A DNA stretch of 64,000 bases from Regnicoccus_A sp014224355 (GTDB taxonomy: Bacteria > Cyanobacteriota > Cyanobacteriia > PCC-6307 > Cyanobiaceae): NCBI RefSeq assembly GCF_050920705.1, contig NZ_CP154799.1, positions 248,001 through 312,000 on the forward strand, given 5' to 3'. The translations under genes and the position numbers were made by a program. Under the pieces are notes generated by a model, which worked only from the letters and a program-made list of their open reading frames with translations, did no database searches and had not been told where the DNA came from. Shown piece after piece: positions 33,964-43,368 of the stretch (its first letter is position 1; every line of letters begins with the position of its first letter).

Positions 33964-34476
33964 CTATCGCCAGGCAGCAGTGAGCTCCCTGGCTTGGCGC
34001 ACCAGCTGCTCCACCTGCCGCTCCGGCGCCGCGGCCCGCTCGCCAGCAGACACCGCCCGGTAGAGGTCCGCCACTCTCCAGGCCTCACTGCCAGGGTCGT
34101 CCCCCTGGCGGGGAATGAGATGTACATGCAGATGCCGGGCACCTTCACCGAAGGCGATCGTGTAGACCCGCCCGCAGCCGGTGAGTGTTCGCACTAAGGC
34201 GCTGCAGCGCTGCAGCATCGGGCCGAAGGCCACCGCCTCCTCCGGCAGGAAGTCGATCGGTCCACCGAGATGGCGGCGGGCATCCAGCAGCAGCCAGCCC
34301 GCCAGGGGGGCCGGCCGGGGGTGGTGGCGCAGCAGCCAGAGGTCCTGGCGAAGGATTTCGTCGGGGACCAGCGCCTCCTCATCGCCATGGAGGCGACAGA
34401 TCCCGCAGGGGGCCTGCCCGCTTGGCGGACCGGAGCCTTCCTGCGAAGCTGCGCTCAGCTGCGGATCTTTCATCAT
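33964..34476 (-). CDS. HIT-family (histidine-triad) nucleotide-binding protein
   Basis: About 170 residues. The histidine triad HLHVHLIPRQG is near residue 115. CGICRLHGDEEALV near the N-terminus has a Cys pair reminiscent of zinc sites in some HIT proteins. The family hydrolyses or transfers nucleotidyl groups from dinucleotides or AMP conjugates; the substrate here is unknown. Divergent from the GT2 gene at 34496 with only 19 bp between starts, and upstream of kdsB on the same strand. Confidence 0.85.
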   Translation of the reverse strand: MMKDPQLSAASQEGSGPPSGQAPCGICRLHGDEEALVPDEILRQDLWLLRHHPRPAPLAGWLLLDARRHLGGPIDFLPEEAVAFGPMLQRCSALVRTLTGCGRVYTIAFGEGARHLHVHLIPRQGDDPGSEAWRVADLYRAVSAGERAAAPERQVEQLVRQARELTAAWR

Positions 34477-34495
34477 TGCCGTTCCTCCCGGTTCC

Positions 34496-35395
34496 GTGCC
34501 CGTGGTGCTCAGCGTGGCTTACCACAGCCTCGACGCCCTGCAGCAGCTGGGGAGTGATCTGGCCCGCCAGAGCCTGCCTCCGATCAGCTGGTTGGTGGTG
34601 GACAACAGCCCGCAGTCCGCGGCGCTGCGGGCCTGCGACCTCAACGCCGGCGGTGGGCTGCAGCTGGAGCTGGTGGCGGGCCGGGAAGGGGATGGCTTCG
34701 GGGCAGGTTGCAACCAGGGCTTCGAGCACCTGGCCCGCCGGGGCTGGGAAGGCTGGATCTGGCTGCTCAATCCCGACACCGCCCTGCCGGCCGGCCATGA
34801 ACTGGAGCGGCTGAGCGAGGTCCTGGCACAACTGCCGCCCCGGGCGCTGCTGGGCACCGCCGTGCGTTCCGGGAGCGGAGAACTCGAGCCCAGTGGCGGC
34901 TGGATCGATCCAGGCCTCGATTTCCGCCGCCGCCGGGTGGGTGAGGCCGTCGTCGCCGGCCACCGCGGCGGCACGGTGGAGCTCGACTGGCTGAGCGGCT
35001 GCAGCCTGCTGATCCGCCCCAGCGCCCACATCCCGCCCGCCCGCTTCGATCCCGCCTTCCCCCTTTATTACGAAGACATGGACCTCTGCCTGCGGCTGGG
35101 GGCGGCGGGCGCCCCGGTGCTGTGGTGGCCGGCGCTGGCGGTGATCCACCAGAGGGGTGCGGGCAGCCACACCCCCAGCGAGCGGCGCCAGCGGCTCTCG
35201 ACCCTGAGTTATCTGCGCTTCCTGCGCCGCCACCGACCCGGCTGGGTGCTGGCCCTGCGCAACCTGAGGCTGCTGCTCATGACGCTGCTGCGGCTACCGG
35301 TGCGGCCGAAACGCAGCTGGGCGACTCTGGTGGCGATGGTGGAGGCCATGGGTCCCTTCCCGACCGCTTCGCCGGCGGTTCCCCCAAGGCAATGA
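34496..35395 (+). CDS. GT2-family glycosyltransferase (rhamnosyltransferase-like)
   Basis: About 299 residues from GTG 34496 (MPVVLSVAYHSLDALQQLG). The open frame extends upstream but overlaps the HIT gene and is not conserved-looking. GT-A features: SWLVVDNSPQSAAL, GAGCNQGFEHLARRG, WLLNPDTALPAGHELERL (acidic motif), LSGCSLLIRP, FPLYYEDMDLCLRLGAAGAP. This is the WbbL/rhamnosyltransferase pattern; donor sugar unknown. Its stop overlaps the next gene by four bases (ATGA). First gene of the plus-strand polysaccharide block. Confidence 0.88.
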   Translation: MPVVLSVAYHSLDALQQLGSDLARQSLPPISWLVVDNSPQSAALRACDLNAGGGLQLELVAGREGDGFGAGCNQGFEHLARRGWEGWIWLLNPDTALPAGHELERLSEVLAQLPPRALLGTAVRSGSGELEPSGGWIDPGLDFRRRRVGEAVVAGHRGGTVELDWLSGCSLLIRPSAHIPPARFDPAFPLYYEDMDLCLRLGAAGAPVLWWPALAVIHQRGAGSHTPSERRQRLSTLSYLRFLRRHRPGWVLALRNLRLLLMTLLRLPVRPKRSWATLVAMVEAMGPFPTASPAVPPRQ

Positions 35396-36468
35396 GTTCG
35401 GCTATGCCCCTGGCCCTGTTCAACGGCAGTTATCTCGGTGTCCGGCCCACCGGCATCGGCGTTGTCGCCCGGGAGCTGGCGGCGGCGCTGGATCCTGATC
35501 TGGTGCCGTTGCTGGATCCCTGCGGCGGCGACCGGCCCGGCAGCCTGGCCATCCCCCCCGACCTCTCGCCTGAGCACGGCCGAGCCGGCCACCTGCGGCG
35601 GCTGCTCTGGACCCAGCGGGAGCTGCCGAAACTGCTCCGCCGCAGCGGAGCGCCCCTGCTGCTCTCCCCGCTGCCGGAAGCCCCCCTGGGGCGGGGGGTT
35701 CGCTCTGTGGTGCTCGCCCACGACCTGCTGCCCCTGCGCTATCCGCAGCTCACCCCGCTGCTGGCGTACCACCTGGCGTATGTGCCCCTGGTGCTGCACA
35801 GGGCGGTGCGGGTGCTCTGCAATTCCGAAGCCACAGCCCGGGAGGTGCACCAGCGCCTGGGGGTTCCCGCGAAACGGCTGGTGCCGATCCGGCTGGGCTT
35901 CAGCCCGGGGCTGCTGCGGCCCCTGGGGCTGGAGCGGCAGCCGTTTTTTCTGGTGCTCGGCCGCCACGACCCCCACAAGAACCTGGAGCGGGTGCTGCGG
36001 GCCTTCGCTGGACTGCGTGACCGCGAACACCGCCTGGCCCTGGTGGGCCCCCAGGATCCCCGCTACACCTCCCGCCTGCGGCGCCTGGCCAGCGAGCTGG
36101 GCATCGCCGGCCGCTGCGACTGGCACCACTGGGTGAGCGACCAGGAGCGGCTGGACTTGCTCAACCGCTGCCGAGGACTGGTGATGGCCAGCCTCTGGGA
36201 GGGTTTCGGCCTGCCGGCCCTGGAGGGAATGGCCTGCGGTGCCCCTGTGATCACCTCCACGGCCGGCGCTCTGCCGGAGGTGGTGGGTGACGCCGCCCTG
36301 CAGGTGGATCCTCGCTCCGTCACTGCGATCCGCTCGGCCATGGACGAGCTGGTTCACTCCCCCTGGCTCGGGAAGGACCTGTCTGAGCGGGGACCGGCGA
36401 GAGCGCAACGTTTCAGCTGGCAGGAAGCTGCAACCCAGGTCGAGGCGGTGCTGCATTCGGTGCTGTGA
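35392..36468 (+). CDS. GT4-family glycosyltransferase
   Basis: About 358 residues from ATG 35392, overlapping the preceding stop. GT-B fold with the GT4 donor-binding half: FFLVLGRHDPHKNLERVLRA, LALVGPQDPRYTS, LVMASLWEGFGLPALEGMAC (the ExxGxxxxE motif), APVITSTAGALPEVVGDAAL. The N-terminal half has the acceptor-side VRPTGIGVVARELAAAL and VVLAHDLLPLRYP. Transfers a sugar, probably from a nucleotide sugar, to a growing surface glycan; specificity unknown. Confidence 0.9.
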   Translation: MSSAMPLALFNGSYLGVRPTGIGVVARELAAALDPDLVPLLDPCGGDRPGSLAIPPDLSPEHGRAGHLRRLLWTQRELPKLLRRSGAPLLLSPLPEAPLGRGVRSVVLAHDLLPLRYPQLTPLLAYHLAYVPLVLHRAVRVLCNSEATAREVHQRLGVPAKRLVPIRLGFSPGLLRPLGLERQPFFLVLGRHDPHKNLERVLRAFAGLRDREHRLALVGPQDPRYTSRLRRLASELGIAGRCDWHHWVSDQERLDLLNRCRGLVMASLWEGFGLPALEGMACGAPVITSTAGALPEVVGDAALQVDPRSVTAIRSAMDELVHSPWLGKDLSERGPARAQRFSWQEAATQVEAVLHSVL

Positions 36469-36555
36469 AGACAGGAATCTCAAGGAGAGGCACGAGACCA
36501 GGTCGTAGCGGGTTTGCTTCTCCAGCGAACAGAGAGATACAGTCCGCTGGATTGA

Positions 36556-37698
36556 ATGCTGGCTCAAAACGAGGTGATCGTGGGTTCTGAGCAATCGCCG
36601 AGGCGCCTCCTTCATTCCTTGAAAGCAGGATCCGGCAACCGGATCCGCCGGGCTCTCACCCCCGTAGGACGCTGGCTGTCAAGGGAGGAGCGTCGGGAAC
36701 TCAATGCCCTTGCCGCCTATTCAGGGTTGGTCCATCAAGCCTTCCATGCGATGCCGTTCAGACCATCGGTCTATCCAGCCGTCATGGTCGAGTCAAAATG
36801 GGAAGAGGCCTCAGTTCTCCGGCCCACCGAATCTCCCTCGCGACGCGAATATGACAACGCCGTTCATCATTACGGCCACGACATCCTCCTGAAACGGGCC
36901 GCCAATCTGCCGCTGGTTGGAAAGCCTCTCCCTTTCATGCTGGAGCATGGAGTCAACTACAGCGAAGAGTCGTGCTTCGAGGATCCCCAACCCTGGGTCA
37001 AGTCGTACCTGTGCATGGGGCCAAACCGCGCCGAGAGGCTTCGCGACCGGTACGGTGCCAATGGAATTGCTGTGGGACCTTACATTAATTATGCGAAACC
37101 GGTGATTGAGTCCAGTCAGCTCGCTGCGCTGAAAAGAAGGCTTGGCAAGGTGCTGCTGGTGATTCCTGTTCATACCGTTGCCCATGTGAAGCGAAACTGG
37201 TCAGCCTCTGAAATGATCAGGCTCATCATTGATCACTGTCGTTCTGCCAACATTGACACTGTGATCTGGCAAAGCTATTGGAAGGATCCACCGCCGCAAG
37301 GTCTTCCCAGAGAGTGGATCCTTGCATGCAACGGTCACGTGTCCAATCCATGGTTTCTGGATTGCCAGAAAACACTGCTGGAGCTCTCTGATCAGATGCT
37401 GACCTTCACCCTCGGCAGCCATCTGGGCTACGCCTTGGCCCTTGGCAAGAACGTCTTGATGGCCAGGGTGGAGGTTGAGCAGGACCTCAGCGCCGCCAGC
37501 ACGATCTGGCAGCATCGTTATTCCCATGAATGGAAGAGACGAGAACAACTCATGACCGAGCTAGGCGTGAGTGCGCACACTCATCAACTCCACTCTCTTG
37601 ATAGAACAAGGGCGATGGACTGCCTGAATCCATACTTTGGCTTTGATCAGAAGAAGGATGCAGAGGATCTAGCCAACGCACTGCGTGGTCGCGCCTGA
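36556..37698 (+). CDS. Unrecognised protein of polysaccharide locus, GT-B-like
   Basis: 380 residues, no family I can name. The first half has a basic N-terminus, YDNAVHHYGHDILLKRAANL and PFMLEHGVNYSEESCF. The second half, GKVLLVIPVHTVAHVKRNW, ANIDTVIWQSYWKDPPPQG, SDQMLTFTLGSHLGYALALG and KNVLMARVEVEQD, recalls the nucleotide-binding half of GT-B or CDP-glycerol-transferase-like enzymes. No signal or membrane segment. It abuts the next GT gene with no gap (37698/37699), so the two likely act together. G+C is lower than in the preceding genes. Confidence 0.6.
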   Translation: MLAQNEVIVGSEQSPRRLLHSLKAGSGNRIRRALTPVGRWLSREERRELNALAAYSGLVHQAFHAMPFRPSVYPAVMVESKWEEASVLRPTESPSRREYDNAVHHYGHDILLKRAANLPLVGKPLPFMLEHGVNYSEESCFEDPQPWVKSYLCMGPNRAERLRDRYGANGIAVGPYINYAKPVIESSQLAALKRRLGKVLLVIPVHTVAHVKRNWSASEMIRLIIDHCRSANIDTVIWQSYWKDPPPQGLPREWILACNGHVSNPWFLDCQKTLLELSDQMLTFTLGSHLGYALALGKNVLMARVEVEQDLSAASTIWQHRYSHEWKRREQLMTELGVSAHTHQLHSLDRTRAMDCLNPYFGFDQKKDAEDLANALRGRA

Positions 37699-38694
37699 AT
37701 GTCTACAGAGCCTGCTCGGTTAACTGGAATCAGCATCGTCACTGTAGCGATGAACAGGACGAGCCATCTCCTTGCCACCGCCGCTCGCATCAGCCGCTGG
37801 CATGGGCATCGGGAGCACCTGATTGTGGACTGGGGAAGCCAGAATCCCATCGATCAGAACAGTCTCCCCGCCGATACAAGGATCCGATTGTTGCGCGTCG
37901 AAGGGGAATCAGAATGGCAACTGACAAGGGCCTACAACTTTGCAGCTGGTCAATGTACCTTCGAAACGATTCTAAAACTCGATGCCGATTGCTGGATTAA
38001 CGACCTGACCTACCGGCCTACTCAACTACAACATGGACGATATATCCGCACAACAGGTGGCGGCGGACTCAATGGAGTCTTCATGATCAACAGATCTGAC
38101 TTTCTTGCCATAGGAGGATTCAACGAATACCTCAAAGGCTATGGCTATGACGATAAAGACTTATTTTTACGACTGGATCAGAGGATGGTCGGCACAGGCT
38201 TTCCACAGGCTATCTTCTCTACCCTTGATCATGGTGATCTTGAGAGAGTTGCAGCAAATACGATCGAAGTTGCCGGGCAACGTTACCCCAAACTTCACGC
38301 TGGTGTTGGGGTGCGGCTCGAAGCAATTGCACGAATGGAGGAGACCAAGGCAATCAATCGAGACCTTGCCAGTCGATTACCATGGTCGGCTGACTCACCG
38401 TCAACAACCTATCAACGATTGAGCGTCAATAGGTGGATTGCGAAGAAAGAGTCAATTCCGGCCCCCAGCTCAGGCATACAACATGAAACCAGAGTTCTGG
38501 GCAACCGCATTTATTTGTCAATTCTTGCTGGTGTGCACGAACGATTGCTAGACATGATGGTTCCAGCCACATCATTAGAAGAAATCAGAAGTTGGGCGCC
38601 CCTGCTCAAGGCATTGGCAGGGTTACGAATCTCAACTCTTCTGATCGGAATCAGGGTGGCTCTGGGGATCAAGCGATTACTGAGTCGCGTGTGA
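37699..38694 (+). CDS. GT-A glycosyltransferase, chondroitin-polymerase-like
   Basis: 331 residues. GISIVTVAMNRTSHLLATAA opens a GT-A fold. EHLIVDWGSQNPID and ILKLDADCWINDLTY follow (D-D/A-D metal motif). GVFMINRSDFLAIGGFNEYL and KGYGYDDKDLFLRLDQRMVG form the Glyco_transf_7C-like acceptor domain seen in chondroitin and N-acetylgalactosaminyl transferases. The remaining 130 residues are less conserved. Immediately follows the unrecognised 380-residue gene. Low G+C. Confidence 0.78.
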   Translation: MSTEPARLTGISIVTVAMNRTSHLLATAARISRWHGHREHLIVDWGSQNPIDQNSLPADTRIRLLRVEGESEWQLTRAYNFAAGQCTFETILKLDADCWINDLTYRPTQLQHGRYIRTTGGGGLNGVFMINRSDFLAIGGFNEYLKGYGYDDKDLFLRLDQRMVGTGFPQAIFSTLDHGDLERVAANTIEVAGQRYPKLHAGVGVRLEAIARMEETKAINRDLASRLPWSADSPSTTYQRLSVNRWIAKKESIPAPSSGIQHETRVLGNRIYLSILAGVHERLLDMMVPATSLEEIRSWAPLLKALAGLRISTLLIGIRVALGIKRLLSRV

Positions 38695-38849
38695 TCGCAC
38701 CAATCGTCTGCCCTGGTTGGTACTGGGTGGCGATCAGCGGTCTGGACTAAGCCGGGCCACACAGTGGCGGATGACCCAATAAATTGGCATGATCCATAGC
38801 CTCCAGTCAAGGTAAGAACCATCATCCGGAACAGAAAAAGGACCCTTTG

Positions 38850-40679
38850 ATGCCAACGAACCAGAAACCAAGAAGCCAGACCATCGAATATCTGGGCAGG
38901 CTGCTTCGTTTTTTGCCCAAAAGGCGCTACAGGGCTTTGCTGATCCTTGCCCCATTGTCCATCCTGCCAGGAATTTTCGATCTTCTCACCATCGCGGTGG
39001 TTTCCCGGCTTGCTGGTGCTTTGATCGGGGTGCAATTATTGGATTTCTTACCCGGTGTCAAGGTCTTTGGCGGCGGCATGGCAGAGCAGAGCCTCTGGCT
39101 GATCAGCATCTTCATTGCACTGGCATGGGCGGCCTCGGCGCTACGGCTCATCCTTCAATACACACAACAACGCTTGACTGCCCTGATCTGGCGAGACTTT
39201 TCTGATCAGATCCATCACAATATTCTCTATCAGCCCTATTCCTATCACCTTTTACGAAGCACCTCTGGATTGACGTCCTTGATCATAGGGAATGTCAAGG
39301 CTGTCTCCAATGGTGTCATCAATCCAATTTTACGAATCGCCAGCAGTTCTGTTTCCGTTATCTTGCTATCGCTCGGAATTGTCTTTGTGGGTCGCTGGCT
39401 GTCGGTGGTGTTGATCACACTGCTTGTGATTGCCTACCTTGGCCTTTCCCTTTTTCTGACACCCTATCTTCGCCACGCCTCCAAACAAATGGTTCGGGAA
39501 GATGAGCGATCAACCCATGCCTTGATGGAGTCGCTGGCTTCGATTCGCGATATTCAACTTTCAAATGCTGAGCCATTCTTCCAAACCTACTTTGTGAACT
39601 CTGGAGAGAGAGCCCAGCGCTATGCTTGGATCTCATCATTAATCCCCATTATTCCCAGACAGCTGATTGAGCCGCTGGGAATCACGATGATATTTCTTTT
39701 TGGAGCTGTTCCATACCTTCTCAATGGAAATATCGAAGACATCCGCAAGATAATTCCACTTCTGGCAGGCTTGGCAATCGCGGCACAGAAACTCACACCT
39801 CCACTGCAAGATTTATTTTCTTCAATCACCTTGTTGAGAGGCAGCCTCCCTAAGATTGCCAAAACAGTCGAATTGCTTGAACTATCCGAACCCAGATTGA
39901 CAATGGCAGACATGAGTGTGCCGTCTCCCGCATCCGTATTCCCCAGGCACTCGATCAGACTTAAGAATGCCTGGTACCGCTATCCAAGAACCGAAAACTG
40001 GGTGATTCGTGGAATCAATCTTTCCATTCCTGTTGGATCCAGAGTGGCTCTTGTCGGTGCCACCGGAAGCGGAAAGTCCACCGTAGCTCACCTGTTGCTT
40101 GGATTGCTGGATCCCGACAAGGGCTCTTTTGAGCTCGATGGTGCCAAGCTGGATGAAACAACAAAGCCTGCCTGGCAAGCAAGCTGCGCTCAAGTTCCAC
40201 AACATATTCAGCTTTTGGATGCCAGTATTCAATCGAATGTGGCTTTTGGAATCGAAGCTGAGAAAATAGACTTTTCACGTCTATGGGAAGCCTTGCAAGC
40301 AGCTCAGTTGGCTGATGTTGTTGCAGATCTTCCCTATGGTCTGTTAACGCCTATCGGCGAGAATGGAATGAAACTTTCAGGTGGCCAGCGCCAAAGGCTG
40401 GCATTGGCGCGTTCATTTTATCGTGACTCTAAGTTTCTTCTTCTTGATGAGGCCACCAGCTCCCTGGACAACCGAACTGAATCTGACGTGATTGACGCCT
40501 TTGAAATGATTGGCAGGCGCTGTACCACAGTGGTCATCGCCCATCGATTGAGTACCATTGTACGCTGTGACAGAATTTACGAGTTTGATAACGGTACGAT
40601 TAAGGCATCGGGAACTTTTGATGAACTGAGAGATCACTCTGATTCATTTCGAGATTTGTCTGCTCTTGAAGTTGGATAA
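38850..40679 (+). CDS. ABC transporter, fused permease/ATPase (MsbA/PglK-like flippase)
   Basis: About 609 residues from ATG 38850 with AAAAAGGA eight bases upstream. An N-terminal transmembrane domain has six hydrophobic helices (about 25-310). The ATPase has Walker A LVGATGSGKSTVAHLLLG, signature LSGGQRQRLALARSFY, Walker B FLLLDEATSSLDNR and H-loop VVIAHRLSTIVRCDR. This type flips lipid-linked oligosaccharides or lipid A across the inner membrane; context points to the former. Its last 46 bases overlap the convergent polymerase gene. The coding strand is A/T richer than the flanks. Confidence 0.9.
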   Translation: MPTNQKPRSQTIEYLGRLLRFLPKRRYRALLILAPLSILPGIFDLLTIAVVSRLAGALIGVQLLDFLPGVKVFGGGMAEQSLWLISIFIALAWAASALRLILQYTQQRLTALIWRDFSDQIHHNILYQPYSYHLLRSTSGLTSLIIGNVKAVSNGVINPILRIASSSVSVILLSLGIVFVGRWLSVVLITLLVIAYLGLSLFLTPYLRHASKQMVREDERSTHALMESLASIRDIQLSNAEPFFQTYFVNSGERAQRYAWISSLIPIIPRQLIEPLGITMIFLFGAVPYLLNGNIEDIRKIIPLLAGLAIAAQKLTPPLQDLFSSITLLRGSLPKIAKTVELLELSEPRLTMADMSVPSPASVFPRHSIRLKNAWYRYPRTENWVIRGINLSIPVGSRVALVGATGSGKSTVAHLLLGLLDPDKGSFELDGAKLDETTKPAWQASCAQVPQHIQLLDASIQSNVAFGIEAEKIDFSRLWEALQAAQLADVVADLPYGLLTPIGENGMKLSGGQRQRLALARSFYRDSKFLLLDEATSSLDNRTESDVIDAFEMIGRRCTTVVIAHRLSTIVRCDRIYEFDNGTIKASGTFDELRDHSDSFRDLSALEVG

Positions 40680-41962
40680 TCCAATTCGCATCTCTCAGAA
40701 TAAATGACTTTTGGTTCTTGGTGGGCTTGTGTCCTCATGGTCAGTGAGGCGAGAGTCAAGCCAAGTAAGGCTTGAATGAAAGGAACTTTGCCCCAGCCAC
40801 CCTCGACAAGTAAAAACAAGAAACAATACAGAGACAATGCCAATGACGCAAAGATCACTGGATTCTCACTGAATGGAATACGCTTGCCTGCCACTCGGAA
40901 GAAGAGAAAAACAAGGATACAAAGGAAGAGCAATGCAGGAAATCCATTGTCAGCAGCAACCTGGGCAAACAGGTTATGAGCATGCGTTGTACCTTTTATG
41001 ATGCCTACATCCATACAAATACCCTGACTGGCCCGAGTGAAGCCAAGCCCGTACAAAAAGCTATTATTGCCGGCAAACATTCCTCCAAAATAACACCTCA
41101 GCAGATGCAGGCGATGCACATCGCTGACCATGTTATCCATGTTCGAATAGACCAGCAGAATCACAGCAACCAACGAGAGAGCCATCCCCGTAAAAGCAGC
41201 GATGTACATTGCAGTTTTCGTGTAGGCACTTCTACTCTTAAACAGAGAGCTGTTCACTTGACTAATCCAAGTCAAAAGGCGAACGCGTTCACACGTAACC
41301 AGTATCACGAGAATTGCTATCCATGGCAATCCGAAGGCAGCCCTCGATTGGGTAGCGAGAACGAGAAAAGCACTGATGAAAGCAGCGAAAGCCCAAGGAA
41401 TGATGATCGAAGCTTTTCTTTCTTGTGGGCTGGAAGGAAATACTTGACGCCAAAGAAAACAGCTTGCAATGGTGAGACAACTGCCAAAGAGAAAAGCAGT
41501 TTGATTAATGGAAAGATCTCCGGCGTCAAAGGGTCCATCGGGCTGACTGAGTAGAAAGTAAAGAAGAGAGATTATTCCAGCACAAGGCATTGCGAAAGCA
41601 TAGAGAGTAAAAAACCAGTTCCAAAAGCGAATGGCCATTCGATAGGAGGCCGCAAAGGAAACCACAATCATAATATAGTCTGAAAGCACTATCTCCCAAC
41701 TCAAGTATCGTTCATCACTGTGGAGGTAGATCCTCATTGTTAACAAGAAGAGCCAGAGATATGCGATTCGGATGGGCTCCTCTCGGCTGTGCCCGACGAG
41801 CAGGAAGGAGATCCCGAGAACAAGGGGAATCAGCTCATGATGAAACTCTAGAAAAGAGGGAAATAAGATAACAGTTCCAGATAAAATAATCATTGAGATG
41901 CCTAAGGCATCGACGGCGGAGAGCCGCCTGGGTATTTTCAACAAATCGAATTGAGAGGTCAT
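40634..41962 (-). CDS. O-antigen ligase/polymerase-like membrane protein, copy 1
   Basis: 442 residues with about ten to twelve hydrophobic segments and the Wzy_C/O-antigen ligase region: LHLLRCYFGGMFAGNNSFLY, GTTHAHNLFAQVAADNGFPA, LVEGGWGKVPFIQALLGLTL. The conserved HAHN lies in the large periplasmic loop where ligases and polymerases carry catalytic residues. Function would be polymerising glycan units or ligating them to lipid A core. It is a tandem paralogue of 42036-43367. Its 3' end overlaps the ABC transporter gene by 46 bases in a tail-to-tail arrangement. Confidence 0.85.
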   Translation of the reverse strand: MTSQFDLLKIPRRLSAVDALGISMIILSGTVILFPSFLEFHHELIPLVLGISFLLVGHSREEPIRIAYLWLFLLTMRIYLHSDERYLSWEIVLSDYIMIVVSFAASYRMAIRFWNWFFTLYAFAMPCAGIISLLYFLLSQPDGPFDAGDLSINQTAFLFGSCLTIASCFLWRQVFPSSPQERKASIIIPWAFAAFISAFLVLATQSRAAFGLPWIAILVILVTCERVRLLTWISQVNSSLFKSRSAYTKTAMYIAAFTGMALSLVAVILLVYSNMDNMVSDVHRLHLLRCYFGGMFAGNNSFLYGLGFTRASQGICMDVGIIKGTTHAHNLFAQVAADNGFPALLFLCILVFLFFRVAGKRIPFSENPVIFASLALSLYCFLFLLVEGGWGKVPFIQALLGLTLASLTMRTQAHQEPKVIYSERCELDYPTSRADKSRNESE

Positions 41963-42035
41963 GATGTCAAGTCAGTCATGGAAGCCTTACTGCATCTCCT
42001 GACGGGAGACAAGCTGTTCTGAGGGAGAGTGATTT

Positions 42036-43367
42036 TCACTGTGGAGGGGATGAGGCAACGGAAGGCTCACCTTCCAAAAGAGATGGAACTCTTTGAGTCG
42101 TCGCTGTGGTTCCAGACTTAGATGGATCAAACGTCATCGTCAGGGAAGCCGTCACCAAACCGATCAGAGCCTGAAGGAAGGTGATCTTCCCCCATCCCCC
42201 CTCCACCTGTAAAAACAGGAAGTAGTACAGCGCGGTTGCCAGAGAGGCCAAAACAGTTGGACTGGGGAGTCTGGCAACAAGATTCCAGGCAAAACGCGCC
42301 AGCAGTACAGCAATCAGAATCAAACCAATCATGGCAAAGAAACCATTATCGGCAGCAACCTGAGCGAAAACATTGTGGGCATGGGTCAAGCCATGATGAA
42401 GGCCTTCATCGCACAACCAGGTGCTGGTATTGGTGAATCCCAGCCCATAGATAAATCGATAAGTGCTTGTAAATACTGCGCCGAGGTAACATCTCAGCAA
42501 GTACAGTCTATGTAGGTCATTGCTGAGATTTTCCGGGCTTGCATAGGTCTGTGCCAGAAAAGCCCACACGGCCACTCCCAAAGCACTCAGCACGGCCAGG
42601 GCAAATCCAATCTTGATGCGTGCAACCTGACGGACAGAAGAAAAGCGTAGAATCAGCGCATCAACAGACCTGTTGAGCCTGGGGAGTGAAACAGCAAGCA
42701 CCACGGCACCCACCGAGATCAGCGGAAGGCCAAGACCAGCCCGCGACTTGGTCTGAACCACCAGAAAGCCATTCAGAAGACTGACCAATAGCCAAGCGGC
42801 AATAATCAGAAATTTTTGTTTTACCACTCGCTTCTGACTTATCCCATTCCAAAGAAAGCTCATGCTGATCGTAAAACAGGTGCCGATCAGGAAAGACGTC
42901 TGCTGAATCGAAAGAGCGCCAACAGTGAAGGTCTCTTCAGGATTTTCCATACCATGGATCTGAAGAGACACAACACTTGCAAGCGGAACAAAAATCGAAA
43001 ACAAAGTGAAAAACAACTTCCATTCCGAAGCCTTGACCCGGAATGCTGCCACGAATGAAATCAGAACGAGAATATAATCATTAAGCGTAATTTCCCAGGG
43101 GAAATAACGTGCATCTGTATGAAGATAAATCCTAAGACTCATGAACAGCAAGAAAAGGAATCCAATGCTCAGCGGGTCCTTCCTGCTGCGTTTGATCAGC
43201 AGCAGGATCAGCCCCAACACCAGAGGCAGCATCTCCAGCTGGTTGGTCGCAAAAGAGTCAAGTGCTGTAGCCATTCCTGCGAATACAATCAGCATCAACC
43301 CAACGCCTTCGGTGGAAAGAAAACGAAGTGATGGATTCGGCAATTGACCTTTGCAGGATGCCTTCAA
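42036..43367 (-). CDS. O-antigen ligase/polymerase-like membrane protein, copy 2
   Basis: 443 residues, same topology as copy 1 and clearly related throughout: LYLLRCYLGAVFTSTYRFIY, GLTHAHNVFAQVAADNGFFA, QVEGGWGKITFLQALIGLVT, FLFLLFMSLRIYLHTDARYF (copy 1 has LFLLTMRIYLHSDERYL). The C-terminal tail differs. Two adjacent related enzymes might divide polymerase and ligase roles or act on different glycans. It lies one base before the GT gene at 43369 in the same transcript direction. Confidence 0.85.
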   Translation of the reverse strand: MKASCKGQLPNPSLRFLSTEGVGLMLIVFAGMATALDSFATNQLEMLPLVLGLILLLIKRSRKDPLSIGFLFLLFMSLRIYLHTDARYFPWEITLNDYILVLISFVAAFRVKASEWKLFFTLFSIFVPLASVVSLQIHGMENPEETFTVGALSIQQTSFLIGTCFTISMSFLWNGISQKRVVKQKFLIIAAWLLVSLLNGFLVVQTKSRAGLGLPLISVGAVVLAVSLPRLNRSVDALILRFSSVRQVARIKIGFALAVLSALGVAVWAFLAQTYASPENLSNDLHRLYLLRCYLGAVFTSTYRFIYGLGFTNTSTWLCDEGLHHGLTHAHNVFAQVAADNGFFAMIGLILIAVLLARFAWNLVARLPSPTVLASLATALYYFLFLQVEGGWGKITFLQALIGLVTASLTMTFDPSKSGTTATTQRVPSLLEGEPSVASSPPQ

Positions 43368-43368
43368 T

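Noticed and set aside
33936..34148. Long N-terminal extension of kdsB
   Set aside because: The extra codons overlap the HIT gene in another frame and are Arg/Ser/Trp-rich; the KdsB family begins near GTG 33935.
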